NCBI GenBank assembly: GCA_963693315.1
Contig: OY856188.1
Location: forward strand, 104,100,462 to 104,164,461
Source: Diogma glabrata
Lineage: Eukaryota > Arthropoda > Insecta > Diptera > Cylindrotomidae
Direction: 5' to 3'
DNA: 64,000 nt
This document shows, piece by piece, positions 1-10,432 of this stretch; the stretch's first letter is position 1; each line of letters begins with the position of its first letter. The notes under the pieces are model-generated. The model had not been told where the DNA came from and ran no database searches. It saw only the letters and a program-made list of their open reading frames with translations. Made by a program: the position numbers and the translations under genes.

Positions 1-224
1 GATACTGCATCGTCACCCACTGTTAGTGATGTTGATAAATCTGAACCAGAAGGTAGTGTTGACTGATTGATTAAATTTAAATAACACGATGAACATATTC
101 GCTTATTCTCCATTGCACTAATCCCAAGAAAATCTAAATGTTGTCGAACATTCTCTGTGATTTTCCATTTATTTGAAGAACACTTAGAATTTGAAAATGG
201 TTTAACGCATTTATATTCACTCAT
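1..224 (-). CDS. Partial ORF with paired cysteines, running off the window edge
   Basis: An ATG at 224-222 on the minus strand opens a frame that stays open to base 1, so at least 74 residues are present and the rest lies outside the window. Cysteines sit at residues 6, 15, 44 and 47, the last two as C-S-S-C, with a Trp at 20; this spacing could bind zinc. The remainder is Ser/Thr-rich. I do not recognise the family. Possibilities are an N-terminal zinc-binding domain of a host regulator or of a transposon-encoded protein. The start is the first ATG after in-frame stops; no upstream exon could be checked. Confidence 0.4.
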   Translation of the reverse strand, partial: MSEYKCVKPFSNSKCSSNKWKITENVRQHLDFLGISAMENKRICSSCYLNLINQSTLPSGSDLSTSLTVGDDAV

Positions 225-1340
225 TTTAGAAAAATTAAATTTTGAAAGTTTTTGTTAAAGTAATAGAAATTAACTGATAGTGACCAATTTTAAACTTCAT
301 TTATATAACAAAAATAGGATTAAAAATAGTAATGCAGGCATCAATAAAGATTATATACGCCTATTTTTTATGACCAAATATAATTACTCTACATTTACTA
401 CTCTACAGCATCTATTCAACCTTTTGAAATCTTTGTCTTAATTGCAGCCATATATGATTTAAAATCCTTAAGATGGTTTTTATTTATTTTTAATCCATAT
501 TAGTTTACGCCTATATTCACTTAAAATTAAAAGTAGGATTTTCAAATTTTTCAATCATGCATATCTGTAAAACAGCCTCCTTTTAAAAGATTAACGGATT
601 AACAGGTAAATTCACAGGTAAATTAGAACAAAATTCAATTTTATTTAAAAAAAAAATAAAAAAGTGGGATTAGATGCTAGCTTCATCTTTTAAACTTGTT
701 TTCTTATGTAACACCGTTGAATAGGATTAAAAAACTAACAATGCACAATTTCAAAAGTTTCTTTTTAACAAAAAAAACCTTTTTAACCTTTTAAAAAAAA
801 ATCTGAATCTAAAAATCGCCATTTTTATAATTTTCCTTCAGAACAAAAAAAACTGATTCCCGACAGTCATATGCACAACGAATTTTATCTTTAAAACAAA
901 AAATAATGCATCTCCTAAACTTTCACAAGTGGTTAGATATAAAATAAGCTTCATTTTAGTTTAAAAAAAAAAGGCTATGCCATCTTTTTTTCAATTACAC
1001 CGTTTTTTTCTTATGTTACACCGTTAAAAATTATTTCAAAAAATTAACAGTGTACATTTTTAAATACTTTGTTCTAATACCTATTCAACGACATATCATT
1101 TATGAAAATCGATTGAGTAGTTTTTCTACAATCGCTCGTCGAAATGCACTCACATCACAAAATAACAAAAAATTGAGGGGCACCCTGTGAAGACCCCTGG
1201 TCGAAAAAAAAATTCTAAGAGAACTTGTATTTTTTAATTATGAAAGACTATCCATAAACAAAAATTAATCAAAATTAAAAGGGGTCAAGTCAAAATTTCC
1301 CAAAAATTTGCTGAACTTGCGTGAAATTGCTCATATATAT
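225..1340. other. AT-rich non-coding stretch
   Basis: No convincing gene. It contains two related blocks around 700-760 and 1000-1065, each with a CTTATGT(A/T)ACACCGTT core followed by a similar A/T-rich run, suggesting a diverged local duplication. It is otherwise poly(A)/poly(T)-rich DNA upstream of the edge gene. Confidence 0.4.
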
Positions 1341-1348
1341 ATATATAA

Positions 1349-2300
1349 TAAGCTTGCCAGATCGCCCGGCTAAAGCCGGACTCGCCCGGCTTTTTTGGTA
1401 AAACTTGGCTGAAAAATCGCCCGGTTCGGACGCCCGGATTTCTAAACAAAATCCGGAAATCGCCCGGATTTTTCCAACATTTGTTCATTGAAAAAAAAAA
1501 ATGTATATATATAATATTAATTCGTTTTATAGTCAAAATTTCAATAATCTGTATCTTTCTTATTCAAATATGTTTCACATGTTAAATCGTGTTATTTTCA
1601 ATGTTTCATATGAAAATATATAAACAATTGACATCATTTCAACGTTTTATAATTTATATATTGTGCTCTCGTTCGTTCAATCGTTTGCTGCAAATCGTGG
1701 AGTTTGGTTTAGTTATCCCAGCGGCGGCCAATACGACAACTGAGCGCGTATTTTCTCACATCAATGACATAAGGACAAAAGAAAAAGGCAAATTGACACT
1801 GGAAAACGTTCGGGCACAATTGATGGTAAAATTCAACTGGAAGGAGACATGTCCAGAGTTTTATACAAAAATAAAATAAGATGCTGGTTTTCTCCAAAAA
1901 GTTGCTGGAAGTGAAAAATACAAAATGAGAGCTGATAGTTTGTTTGGTACTCAAGAGAGTGGACAGTCATCGACTTCGATGGAGATTGATTGAATAAAAT
2001 GTTGACAATTTAAGCATAGAACTCTTTCTGTAATAAACAGAATTAAAAATATTATTAACAAAATATATTTCAACATTTCAAAGCAATAAAGAGTTTTCAA
2101 AGGTTATTTATGAAAAAACATAGTCTTTTTGTTTTCTTCTTTTCTGTGCGATTTTTAAAAATTCTGTATTTCGCCCGGATTTCGCCCGGCTTTTCAAATG
2201 GAAATTTTGACACTTGTCGCCCGGATTTTGCCCGGATTTATAAAAAAACCGCCCGGATTTTCCGGCCCGGAATGCCTCCAAAAAAAATCTGGCAAGCTTA
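1349..2300 (+). mobile_element. hAT-type DNA transposon, internally deleted (952 bp)
   Basis: The ends form a terminal inverted repeat, TAAGCTTGCCAGAT on the left and its complement on the right. They are flanked by an exact 8-bp duplication ATATATAA at 1341-1348 and 2301-2308, which is the hAT signature. Just inside both ends lie clusters of the motif GCCCGG (about five on the left at 1364-1470, about six on the right at 2169-2270), far more GC-rich than the surroundings. Subterminal motif clusters are typical transposase-binding sites in hAT elements, but binding here is inference. Only the C-terminal part of a transposase remains inside, so the copy cannot move on its own. Confidence 0.85.
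1589..1993 (+). pseudogene. hAT transposase C-terminal (dimerisation) remnant
   Basis: The frame contains a stretch typical of the hAT C-terminal dimerisation region: a run of small residues, then TTTERVFSHINDIRTKEKG and a following L..ENV..QL segment. An in-frame TAA at 1877-1879 interrupts it; the same frame then continues for 37 codons to a TGA at 1991-1993, ending in an acidic/Ser-rich tail. The catalytic and BED-finger parts are missing. It sits inside the 1349-2300 element, so it is the remains of that element's own transposase, or of the parent it was deleted from. Confidence 0.75.
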
Positions 2301-2308
2301 ATATATAA

Positions 2309-3586
2309 TATTTATATTGAAAAAATTTAAGTATATATATATTATTAATTAAAAGGTATATATAATAGTTACGTTTCCTTCCCATGAGTTAGAATATTAT
2401 CTTCAGCATCTTAGAAGCCTTTTGATATTTTTGAAATTGTTGTGCTTGATTCCATCTTGGTTCCATAATTTGATGATTCCATATTGTGTTTGATATAATA
2501 GTTGGTGTAATTATTGGTTTATAAATATTGTTGAATGCTTATATATAAATTTCATGTGATTCATAATTAAGGTATGATTTCCACAATAAAAATCCACAAT
2601 TTCACAGTCAATTTTTAGTATTGTAACAACAAATGTTTTTGGTGTTGAATTAAAAGAACAACAGTGCTGAATTCAAAATGGCACGATTCTATTTTCACCT
2701 TTTTTTAAGCTATCACCATTTGTTTTAATTGATAGCATGGACGACAATTTATATAATTACGTATAAGTAATCAGCAAAACACCAGAACTAATTTCTTTTT
2801 ATATAAAATTTTATTTATTGTTTGCTTTTAATTTTACTTCTTTTTATAATAATTATTTTTTTTTCAATACAATTTATTTATTTATTCAAAGTTTTACAAG
2901 TTTTGAGTTATATAGGTTTTCAAAAGTATCCCTAATCTTTAAAAGATTATCAGGTAATTAAATATAATTATTAGCAATGGGAAAAAAATACATTAAAACC
3001 ATTTTGGAATGCTATTATGATCCTAATCTACATCCTAAAACTAACTAAAATGTGATTAAAAATTAAACTAAACTTAACTCAATTAGCTCGTAAGCTGTTA
3101 GAGTATATACCATGAAAATTATGATCACGGAATTCTCAGTTAATTATTATTACCTTACAAAAAGAATTAGAACTTTCAATGGAACGGAGTTGAATAGTAT
3201 ATACAACAATGTGTTGTCTGCTTGCGAAATATTAAATGTTGTTTGTTGGTAATTTTTTGTACTGTTTGTGTTTATTTTTGTATTATGTTTTTGTTGTTGA
3301 AATTTTTTGCGTAAATGAAGATTTTGAATTCTTTTAACAGATAGATCTTGTTGATGTTGTTGGTTTAATCTGTAGTATTTTTATTATGTTTTAAAATCGT
3401 AGAAAAGAGGAAAATAGCTATAGTTGATGATGTCTCCGGTTCGGCAGTGGACTGTATTTTGATTTGAAGACGAATAAGAGTCCAAGACTGAAAATGCATC
3501 AAGTTGATATCACTTTTAAACTGTATTTATCCGATTTAAATTAAAACATATAAGTACAAACTTGGCTCTTGATTATAATATCAGCA
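2309..3586. other. Unassigned AT-rich stretch, possible antisense LINE 3' end
   Basis: No gene seen. At about 2861-3110 a T-rich run and (TTTA)n tract are followed by a moderately complex sequence containing ACTAACTAAAATGTG, an arrangement like the reverse complement of a LINE 3' UTR with its tail. The family cannot be named. The rest is low-complexity A/T-rich DNA. Confidence 0.3.
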
Positions 3587-3593
3587 AAAATTG

Positions 3594-3968
3594 TCTAACA
3601 AGGCACAACCGACGATAGACAATTTATATTTTGCCTAACAAGACATAAACGACGATTTATAGATGAACATCAGCATATATAATCATAAACTTGCCTGAAA
3701 AGGCACAAACGACAGTAAATGAATTTATAACTTGCCTAATAAGGCATAAATGACGATTTATAGATGAATATCTATATAATCATAAATTTGCCTGACAAGC
3801 CACAAATGACGAACGATGAATTCATAACTTGCCTATAACAAGGCATAAATGACGATTTATAGATGAACATCAGCATATATAATCATAAACTTGCCTGACA
3901 AGGCACAAATGACGAACGACGAATCTATAACTTGCCTAACAATGCATAAACGACGATTTATAGATGAA
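3594..3968. repeat. Minisatellite, ~100-bp unit, about four copies
   Basis: The phrase GACGATTTATAGATGAA recurs at 3651, 3752, 3851 and 3951, giving a period of 99-101 bp. Each unit is a dimer of two ~50-bp halves, and each half carries a short palindrome of the type TTGCCT(N4)AGGCA. Copies differ by scattered substitutions and small indels, so the array is not very recent. No coding potential. Confidence 0.85.
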
Positions 3969-3975
3969 TGAACAT

Positions 3976-5256
3976 GGGCGGCGTATTTTAGGTTCAATCA
4001 ACCTCAATCACACCTGTTGAAGAAAAATGGCATCAGAAGAAAAACTAATCAAACTATTTTTTTTCACTTGAGTAATATTATGAACAGTATTAAAACACTT
4101 TATTTTTTGTTAACTTTTTCCTAAAAGTATCACTCATTTTATTTAACAAAAACTGATAATAGCAAACAATTCTAGAATTTTCATCCAGTCTTAGAATAAT
4201 ATATATTAATAATGGGCCAATAATACATTTTGTGCTTCAATAACTACCAAAAAGCAGACATTCCTCCGACCATTCACAGCGCCAAAGAAAGTTTAAAGAA
4301 TGAACTAATGTTATTTTTTATAATATTGCAAAAACTGATTTGGAATTGTGATCGCTAATCTACTGTGAATGCTAAATGTCAAAATGACATAAATAAATAT
4401 TGTGAAAAGATGTCAAAATGACATATGAGTTTTGAAAGTAAATGTTTTGAAATTATCAGCAACATATGTAGGTAAGCTAATACGTGCACTAATGTTTTTT
4501 TTAATTATTCATAAGACAATGATTGAATCTTTTTCATTTCAGAATGCTGCAACTGGAAAATTCATATCGAGCAAAACTTTAAGGTAAGTCTACGACTAAA
4601 AGTATGCATCATTCTTAATAATAATATAATTATTAATATTATTAATTATTACTACTAATATTCTTCTATTTACAGTTGTATTTTCAAATTAACAAGACTA
4701 TATTGAGGATGGAGCAAACACGCGAATGGTAACTATAATTAGTTAAACAACGAACTTTTAGTTTTTAATTTTAGCAAGCTTGATCCAGCGTCAACAATGG
4801 TGATAAAAGAACAATATTTTATTTCAACTTAAAAATTTGTTGCAAATATAAAACACTTGGTGATTTAATTTTAATATTTTATTTTATTTCTATATGTATG
4901 GTTGCACATTTTTTTACCTAATGTTAAATTGATGATATTATTTTTCTAAAAATTTAATAATCTTGCCCGTCTTGAACATATTGTGTTTCCTCTTTCGCCT
5001 GATTTGAGTTCTCTCTGAACTCATATGTAGGTGCAACTACCTTGGTCAACATTCTCTAGGCCAACTTGAAGCCGCGTCTAAAATCAACTGTTTTTCCGGC
5101 TTCCTGTTTTACTTCCGGTTCCCATGCTCAGGTGTAAAATAAGCTGTAAATCAACTGGAATTTAATTTAATGAACCAAAATATACCTTTATACTTCAAAT
5201 AGCAAATATTCTAAAGGAATATAACTGATAGCTACTAAATATATTAGTACATAACA
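3976..5256. other. Unassigned region with two exon-like segments
   Basis: Mostly A/T-rich. Two short segments have textbook splice borders on the plus strand. At 4543-4583, a pyrimidine tract and CAG precede and GTAAGT follows; at 4676-4728, TTTACAG precedes and GTAACT follows. Joined, they are open in one frame for 30 codons but show no recognised domain. They could be exons of an unknown gene, a non-coding RNA, or chance. A short direct repeat of TGTCAAAATGACAT lies at 4377-4423. Confidence 0.25.
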
Positions 5257-6533
5257 GGTCGTTCAATAAGTCCGTAGGATAAGTAAGAAAAAAACAACAT
5301 TTTGACAAAACTCGATTTTTTTATTCAACATAGTTGCCTTCGAGGGCGATACAACGAGCATAGCGATTTTCCAACTTTTCTATACCACTTTTATAGTACG
5401 ATTTCTCTTTCTCGTCAAAATAGGCCTCAGTTTCAGCGATTACTTCATTATTGGACTTAAATTTCTTTCCAGCAAGCATTCTCTTGAGATCTGAAAACAG
5501 GAAAAAGTCGCTGGGGGCTAAATCTGGAGAATATGGTGGGTGGGTAAGCAATTCAAAGCCCAATTCATTCAATTTTGCCATCGTTTTCATCGATCTGTGA
5601 CACGGTGCATTATCTTGGTGAAACAACACTTTTTTCTTTTGCAAATGTGGCCGTTTCTTTGCGATTTCAGCCTTCAATTGATCCAAAAGTTCACAGTAAT
5701 ACTCGCTGTTGATGGTGGTTCCTTTTTGGAGATAGTCGATGAATTGTATTCCGTTCGTATCCCAAAATAGAGACGCCATCACCTTACCGGCCGACTGTTG
5801 CGTCTTTGCTCGCTTTGGATTCGGTTCGTCGACTGCTGTCCACTCAGCTGACTGTCTTTTGGATTCTGGTGTGTAATTGTGAAGCCATGTCTCATCCATT
5901 GTCACATATCTACGATAGAATTCCCTTTTATTGCGGTTTAATAGCGCCAAAGACTCCTCTGAAGCATCGATTCGTTGTTGTTTTTTGGCGACTGTGAGCT
6001 CACGCGGCAGCCAATTTGCACAGAGCCTTCGCATACCCAAATATTCGTGTAAAATGGTAAAAACACTACCATTTGCTACCTTTACAATGTCAGCTAGCTC
6101 ATGCACCTTCAATTTGCGATCGTTCATAACCAATTTGTGGATTTTTTTGATGTTTTCTGGAATAACAGCCTTATTTGGGTGTCCACTGCGCTCTGCATCT
6201 TTTGTGCTGGTACGACCACATTTAAATTCAGCCATCCACTTCTCTACCATTTGTCTCGATGGAGCAGAGTTTGGATAATGTTTATCAAGCCATTGTTTGG
6301 TTTCTACTGTATTTTTTTTCATCAAAAGCAATGCTTTATTAAAATTCGAAACTAACTTTTTTCCATTTTTTTCAAAAACAAAAGTTGCTTCACACAAAAT
6401 GCTATAACTCACGAATAAATAGTCAGATTGCTGTCAAATTTATACACGTATCGTTTGAAGGTTAGTACTAAATAAAAATCATATGGAAAAATTTTTAGTA
6501 ACGCGTGTCATCCTACGGACTTATTGAATGACC
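5257..6533 (-). mobile_element. mariner (Tc1/mariner superfamily), near full-length
   Basis: The element is 1277 bp, the usual mariner size. Its ends are near-perfect inverted repeats: GGTCGTTCAATAAGTCCGTA on the left, and on the right the complement with one mismatch. The right flank is TA as expected; the left flank is CA, apparently a mutated TA target duplication. One uninterrupted transposase gene fills the interior on the minus strand. Intact ORF plus intact termini suggest a fairly young copy. Confidence 0.93.
5321..6412 (-). CDS. mariner transposase (DD34D), intact
   Basis: This 363-residue protein, slightly longer than the usual ~345, cuts and re-inserts the mariner element at TA sites. 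The N-terminal half carries the two helix-turn-helix DNA-binding regions. A WMAEFKCGRTST segment near residue 59 matches mariners of the mellifera-like group. The catalytic triad is present: D173 in TMDETW, D267 in HQDNAPCH and D302 in PSDFFLF, with 34 residues between the last two. The linker motif before the second domain is W-x-P-R. The first ATG lies upstream of the conserved region, so the true start may be a Met near residue 31. No frameshift or stop is seen. Confidence 0.93.
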   Translation of the reverse strand: MSYSILCEATFVFEKNGKKLVSNFNKALLLMKKNTVETKQWLDKHYPNSAPSRQMVEKWMAEFKCGRTSTKDAERSGHPNKAVIPENIKKIHKLVMNDRKLKVHELADIVKVANGSVFTILHEYLGMRRLCANWLPRELTVAKKQQRIDASEESLALLNRNKREFYRRYVTMDETWLHNYTPESKRQSAEWTAVDEPNPKRAKTQQSAGKVMASLFWDTNGIQFIDYLQKGTTINSEYYCELLDQLKAEIAKKRPHLQKKKVLFHQDNAPCHRSMKTMAKLNELGFELLTHPPYSPDLAPSDFFLFSDLKRMLAGKKFKSNNEVIAETEAYFDEKEKSYYKSGIEKLENRYARCIALEGNYVE

Positions 6534-6576
6534 TAGTAATAGTTTAAACCATCAAAATTTACGTTAATGTGCAGTA

Positions 6577-6868
6577 TTTAGTAACTCCCCGAACTTCGTA
6601 AAACGAGGTTACTGGGAGTTATTGACAGATTTTTAAAAAAATTGTTACGATTTTTGTGCGCAGTCTGCTTCTTTCTCGTTCTGCGGCTGCTCTGGCCAGA
6701 GTGAAAATGGTAGATACATGCGGTCCGTCTCCACCTCAAACTACACCCACACCGGCCCGTAGCTATGCAAACATCGAGTTATATTTATAATCCATTCGTT
6801 GGCTCCGGGTCCCATCTTCAGAACCCCATGAAACTTCTTTACCACGACATGGCAAGGTAACTACTTTT
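6577..6868. repeat. Diverged inverted copy of the 896-bp duplicated repeat
   Basis: This block matches, in reverse complement, two parts of 12026-12480. One part reads CGTAAAACGAGGTTAC followed by a GTGCGCAGTCTGCTTCT segment; the other contains CTTCTTTACCACGACATGGC. The middle part of the other copy is absent here. It is a dispersed repeat, probably a non-autonomous transposon fragment. Target duplications were not identified. Confidence 0.65.
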
Positions 6869-7549
6869 ATTTATAAAAGGATAAAGAAGAGAAAAAATAG
6901 AAAAAAAAGAAATCATATACAAACAAAATCTAATTATATACACTAATTTTATTAATTATATACATATACTTATATACACTACAAACCAAATTGTTTGAGC
7001 AACTCACAATTTTCCCTATCCAGTTCAAATTTTAAGCAATATGGTCATTTATAAAAATAAAAAGAAAACTTTGCTTGATGTTGAGTGTTGATCCTCTTCA
7101 AAGTCCTTTCCTGCTTATAAATATCCTCTTCAAAGTCCTTTCCTACTTATAAACATCTACAACTCTCCAATAGCTGTCATCCAACCCATTATCAATTTTC
7201 TCGTTAATTTCTTATTAGCAAGCTTTAGTTCAAAACACACTTTATAAAATTGATGATTCTTATTTTCTTGAGGTGTTACTACAACTCGTATTGTTTGTAC
7301 AAAGCAAAAACATGTATCTTACTTCGCGATGAATGGAAAAAATATATCTTTCCAATTTATTTTTATAGAAAAATCTGCATTTTATATTTAAAGAAGGAAA
7401 CCAGCACACATGACAATTGTTTCAATAAAAAAACTTGCTGATACAATTTCCTTTACACTTATAAACATTTATTGTTTTCTTCTTCAATACATATTCAACA
7501 GTTTATAACCTTTTTTATACATAAAAAAAAGGAATACAAATAATATTAT
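6869..7549. other. AT-rich spacer
   Basis: No gene recognised. It contains a small tandem duplication near 7091-7152 (two copies of a ~32-bp unit with TCCTCTTCAAAGTCCTTTCC). The rest is low-complexity. Confidence 0.4.
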
Positions 7550-8005
7550 CTTAGTGAGATTGCCTGTTCACTTCGAAGTGCTTTACATCACACCATAGGC
7601 TGTTCTCCTTATTTTGCAGCCTTTGGCCAGCCAATGATACTCCATGGATCCGACTATGACTTGTTGAGACGAATTAATTCGTTGGGGGAACCAGGGGAGA
7701 CACTGGAACAACCGGATGAACTAAGTAAAATTCGGAGCAAAAGAAAACAATTGACTGCGGAAGCGTTTGAACGCAATGCCCGAAGGTACAACCTACGGTC
7801 ACGACCTGAGAAATATGCCATTGGGACGGAAGTGTATCGTCGAAACTGCGTGTTGAGTGATGCAGCAAACAAATTTAATGCTAAACTTGCGCCAAAGTTT
7901 GTTAAAGCAGTGGTCCTTAAAAGCATTGGAAACGCATCATACGAGCTACAGGACTGGCAATCTGATAAAACGGGCATATATCATTCGAAGGATATACGTC
8001 CCTAA
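7550..8005 (+). pseudogene. Gypsy-type integrase C-terminal fragment
   Basis: From about 7550 the frame encodes an ALRSALHHTIGCSPYFAAFGQ-like segment, then a basic stretch (YNLRSRPEKY), a LSDAANKFNAKLAPKF segment and a terminal KDIRP. This is the same order as the integrase C-terminus of the complete retrotransposon at 17906-21241, whose end reads FHAKDIRI. It is therefore the 3' end of a related but distinct gypsy-type element; protease, RT, RNase H and the integrase core are absent. The frame is open to the stop at 8003-8005. Confidence 0.8.
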
Positions 8006-8208
8006 CATTATGGAACTGGATATTTGATGGTTTTGAACCATTTCCTTCTACTTATTTTTAATATGGTGATAAATAAGTTGACTCAATTTCCGATCAGTAT
8101 GACCAATATATGTTTATTGTGTTACAACCTTTATTCATATTGTTTTTCTTTGGAAGGTTTAACATCTTATTCTTATTTCCTTTTGTCCGGATAATTTCTG
8201 GTTTGAAA

Positions 8209-8275
8209 GCCCGACTAGCTCAGTCGGTAGAGCAGGAAACTCTTATTGACAGGCGTAGGTGCGAGTAATAACGCC
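8209..8275 (+). tRNA. tRNA-Lys-like relic (not functional)
   Basis: The first ~45 bases (GCCCGACTAGCTCAGTCGGT onwards, then an ACTCTTA anticodon-loop-like stretch) match the 5' half of tRNA-Lys(CTT), including the A box. The 3' half diverges and no TTCGA B box or matching acceptor 3' strand is present. It is a broken pseudogene or the head of a tRNA-derived SINE. Not a working tRNA. Confidence 0.55.
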
Positions 8276-10432
8276 TGGAACCTCTAGTAAATATTTGCTA
8301 CCCAGCATTAAGGATGTATTCGTGTATAATGGAGTATATGGTTCGGTTGCTCTTGATTTTTTTTTTACCAACAAGGGTGCATATGATTTGATTACTTAAA
8401 ATGATTTAATTGGTTTGTTGTTTTGGTTGGCAGTTTCATTCTATTACTTTCGCGTCCAATTACATTTTCGTAAAGAAAAGGAAAGACAAAAGAAGAGGAA
8501 GACAAAGAAGGAACAAAGAAAGGAAAATTGGGTCCCGAACTTGAACCGTGCATGAACGAGCAGGCTTGGAAGTTTTGTTAGTTTGACTTAATTTTATTTA
8601 ATTTGAGTTTTTATAGGCAGAACCATTTCTGTATGGTTATCTGGCATATCTTGAATGTCTGGTTTTGTTTTCAACCAATAAATGTTCCGATTGCAGTGAG
8701 GATGTAAAGTTTTGGTAATAGGATTAATCACCGAGGATATTGTTAATCCATGAAGTTTAGTGACCGTCGCAACTGGTTCTTCCATTGAACAGAAAAAAAA
8801 ATTTTTTGAAATAACCACAGCTCACTCATATCATATGTGTAGCATTAAATCCTCATAAGGCCACAATTGGTGAGGTCGTAAACATATGGAGAAGTAGCCA
8901 TTAAAATATTACGACGCAAGGCGTACTGTTAAAAGTACTAACACACTATTCAAGTGTTGCGAATCGTATAAATACAAGTATTGTGGGAGAAGTGACAGAG
9001 ACAAAACTTAACATTTTCATTGCAATACAAGAAACAGAATCTAATGAATCTAAATGTACATAAGATAGCATATTAGAGCTCAAGAGTTGCAGATACTCTG
9101 CGGGAGTGATTTTTGTTTATAGAAACCATAAACCCTACCCTTGTCTCATCAGAAGTGTTTGTTTATGGACGGTCATTCGGGATTTGTTTTTGTTTTTTTT
9201 TGTTATGTCTCGGGTTTTAAATTTTTTCTTGATTTAACGTAATATTTTGAAGCTGTCAACTAAGGTTCACTTAAGATTTTTAACTATTCACTTTAGCCAT
9301 GCTCTTCGCGATACATTGAGCGTTAACATATATCAAATTAAATCATGTGTACCCGAAGTGTTAAATTGAGCTAGTTATTTTTTTGTGCATGGATGAATTC
9401 CTTCGGAAGTTACCTCTGGTTCCAGATATTCAGGTTCCATTATCTTTCTTTCATCGTTACTTTCGTTGAAAAATTCCTCTCGCTTGTCTATTTTATGTTG
9501 GATCCTCTACGAGAGACAATTTTTCCTTCGGATTGGTTTTTTTTTTGGTCTTTTTGAGTGGTCTGTATCCAGCTCCTTATCAGAGAGGTGTAATAAGAAT
9601 TGATTCACAGTAATGTTGAGCAAAAAGGCTTTTAATTTGACTTTAATCAATGACGCTTCGATCAAACGGTACGGTCCATCGGTATGAGAAGACTTAGGCT
9701 GAAAGGTCATTTCATTTTTTTTGACCCTTCGATTTATATAAGCTATAAATAGAAGCGCCAATGTTGTAATGAAATGACAAATTGTGAATCACTTGTTGTA
9801 AGAACAGAAAAAGATTATCTAAATAAAACAGCAACAACTCTTAATAATAATCAAAAACCATTCATTATCACACTAAAGACACATCGAAACATTCACATTA
9901 AAAATCAAGCAAACCGGAAGGAAAACTACAAAATTTGTTTTCTTTTTTCTACTGATATATTTTTGATATGTACAGTTTTTTTCCGTAATTGATCAGAAAA
10001 TGCTATTTCTCGGGCAGTTGATAGCAATTAATTGTTAATGCAACAGCATAAACATTAAAAGTGTTTCATATACGAGCTAATATTATTGGGGATCCTGAAA
10101 CATTAAATGGAAAAGAGAAGTTTCATATTATTTGCATAAAATTTTGTTTTTCCTATATAATAGTTATTTACATATCGAGGGCTGAAAGTAGAAGATTACG
10201 CCAGCGGTTCATATTGAAGCCCGACGCGAAGCGAGGGCTTTTATTGAACCAAGGGTGTAAACTTTCTTTCAGACTGAGTGTATGTACAACGTTTTACGCA
10301 CAACTGCACAAATTTATTGTAGTATAAATCAATTTTTGAATTTTTTAAACTCGCTAGACATTTTGAAAATTATGCTAAACATGCCTTGATTTTCTCTATA
10401 AACTTCATACAATAATTTATTTGTTTGTTCTA
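8276..10432. other. Unassigned region, possible LTR/promoter remnant and hairpin
   Basis: No gene is recognised. Around 8460-8520 there is a purine-rich A/G run. At 8967-8976 a GTATAAATAC motif, sitting in sequence of higher complexity, looks like a core promoter and could belong to an LTR of the neighbouring gypsy remnant; this is inference. A hairpin with a GC-rich apex (ACGCGAAGCG) lies at 10182-10272. A block at 10030-10115 recurs in direct orientation at 11338-11466. Confidence 0.3.

Noticed and set aside
3594..3968. CRISPR-like array
   Set aside because: Repeats are ~100 bp, imperfect and contiguous without unique spacers; no cas genes; the DNA is eukaryotic. It is a minisatellite.
4543..4728. 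Confident two-exon gene
   Set aside because: Splice borders are good but only ~30 codons are covered with no domain or further exons, so it is mentioned only as a weak possibility in the regional entry.
5540..6355. Several plus-strand frames inside the mariner
   Set aside because: They are antisense shadows of the transposase gene with no recognisable domain.
8209..8275. Functional tRNA-Lys gene
   Set aside because: The T arm, B box and 3' acceptor strand are missing; only the 5' half matches.
8594..9761. Minus-strand frames of 74 and 84 aa
   Set aside because: Neither shows a motif, a good start context or splice partners; kept as unassigned DNA.
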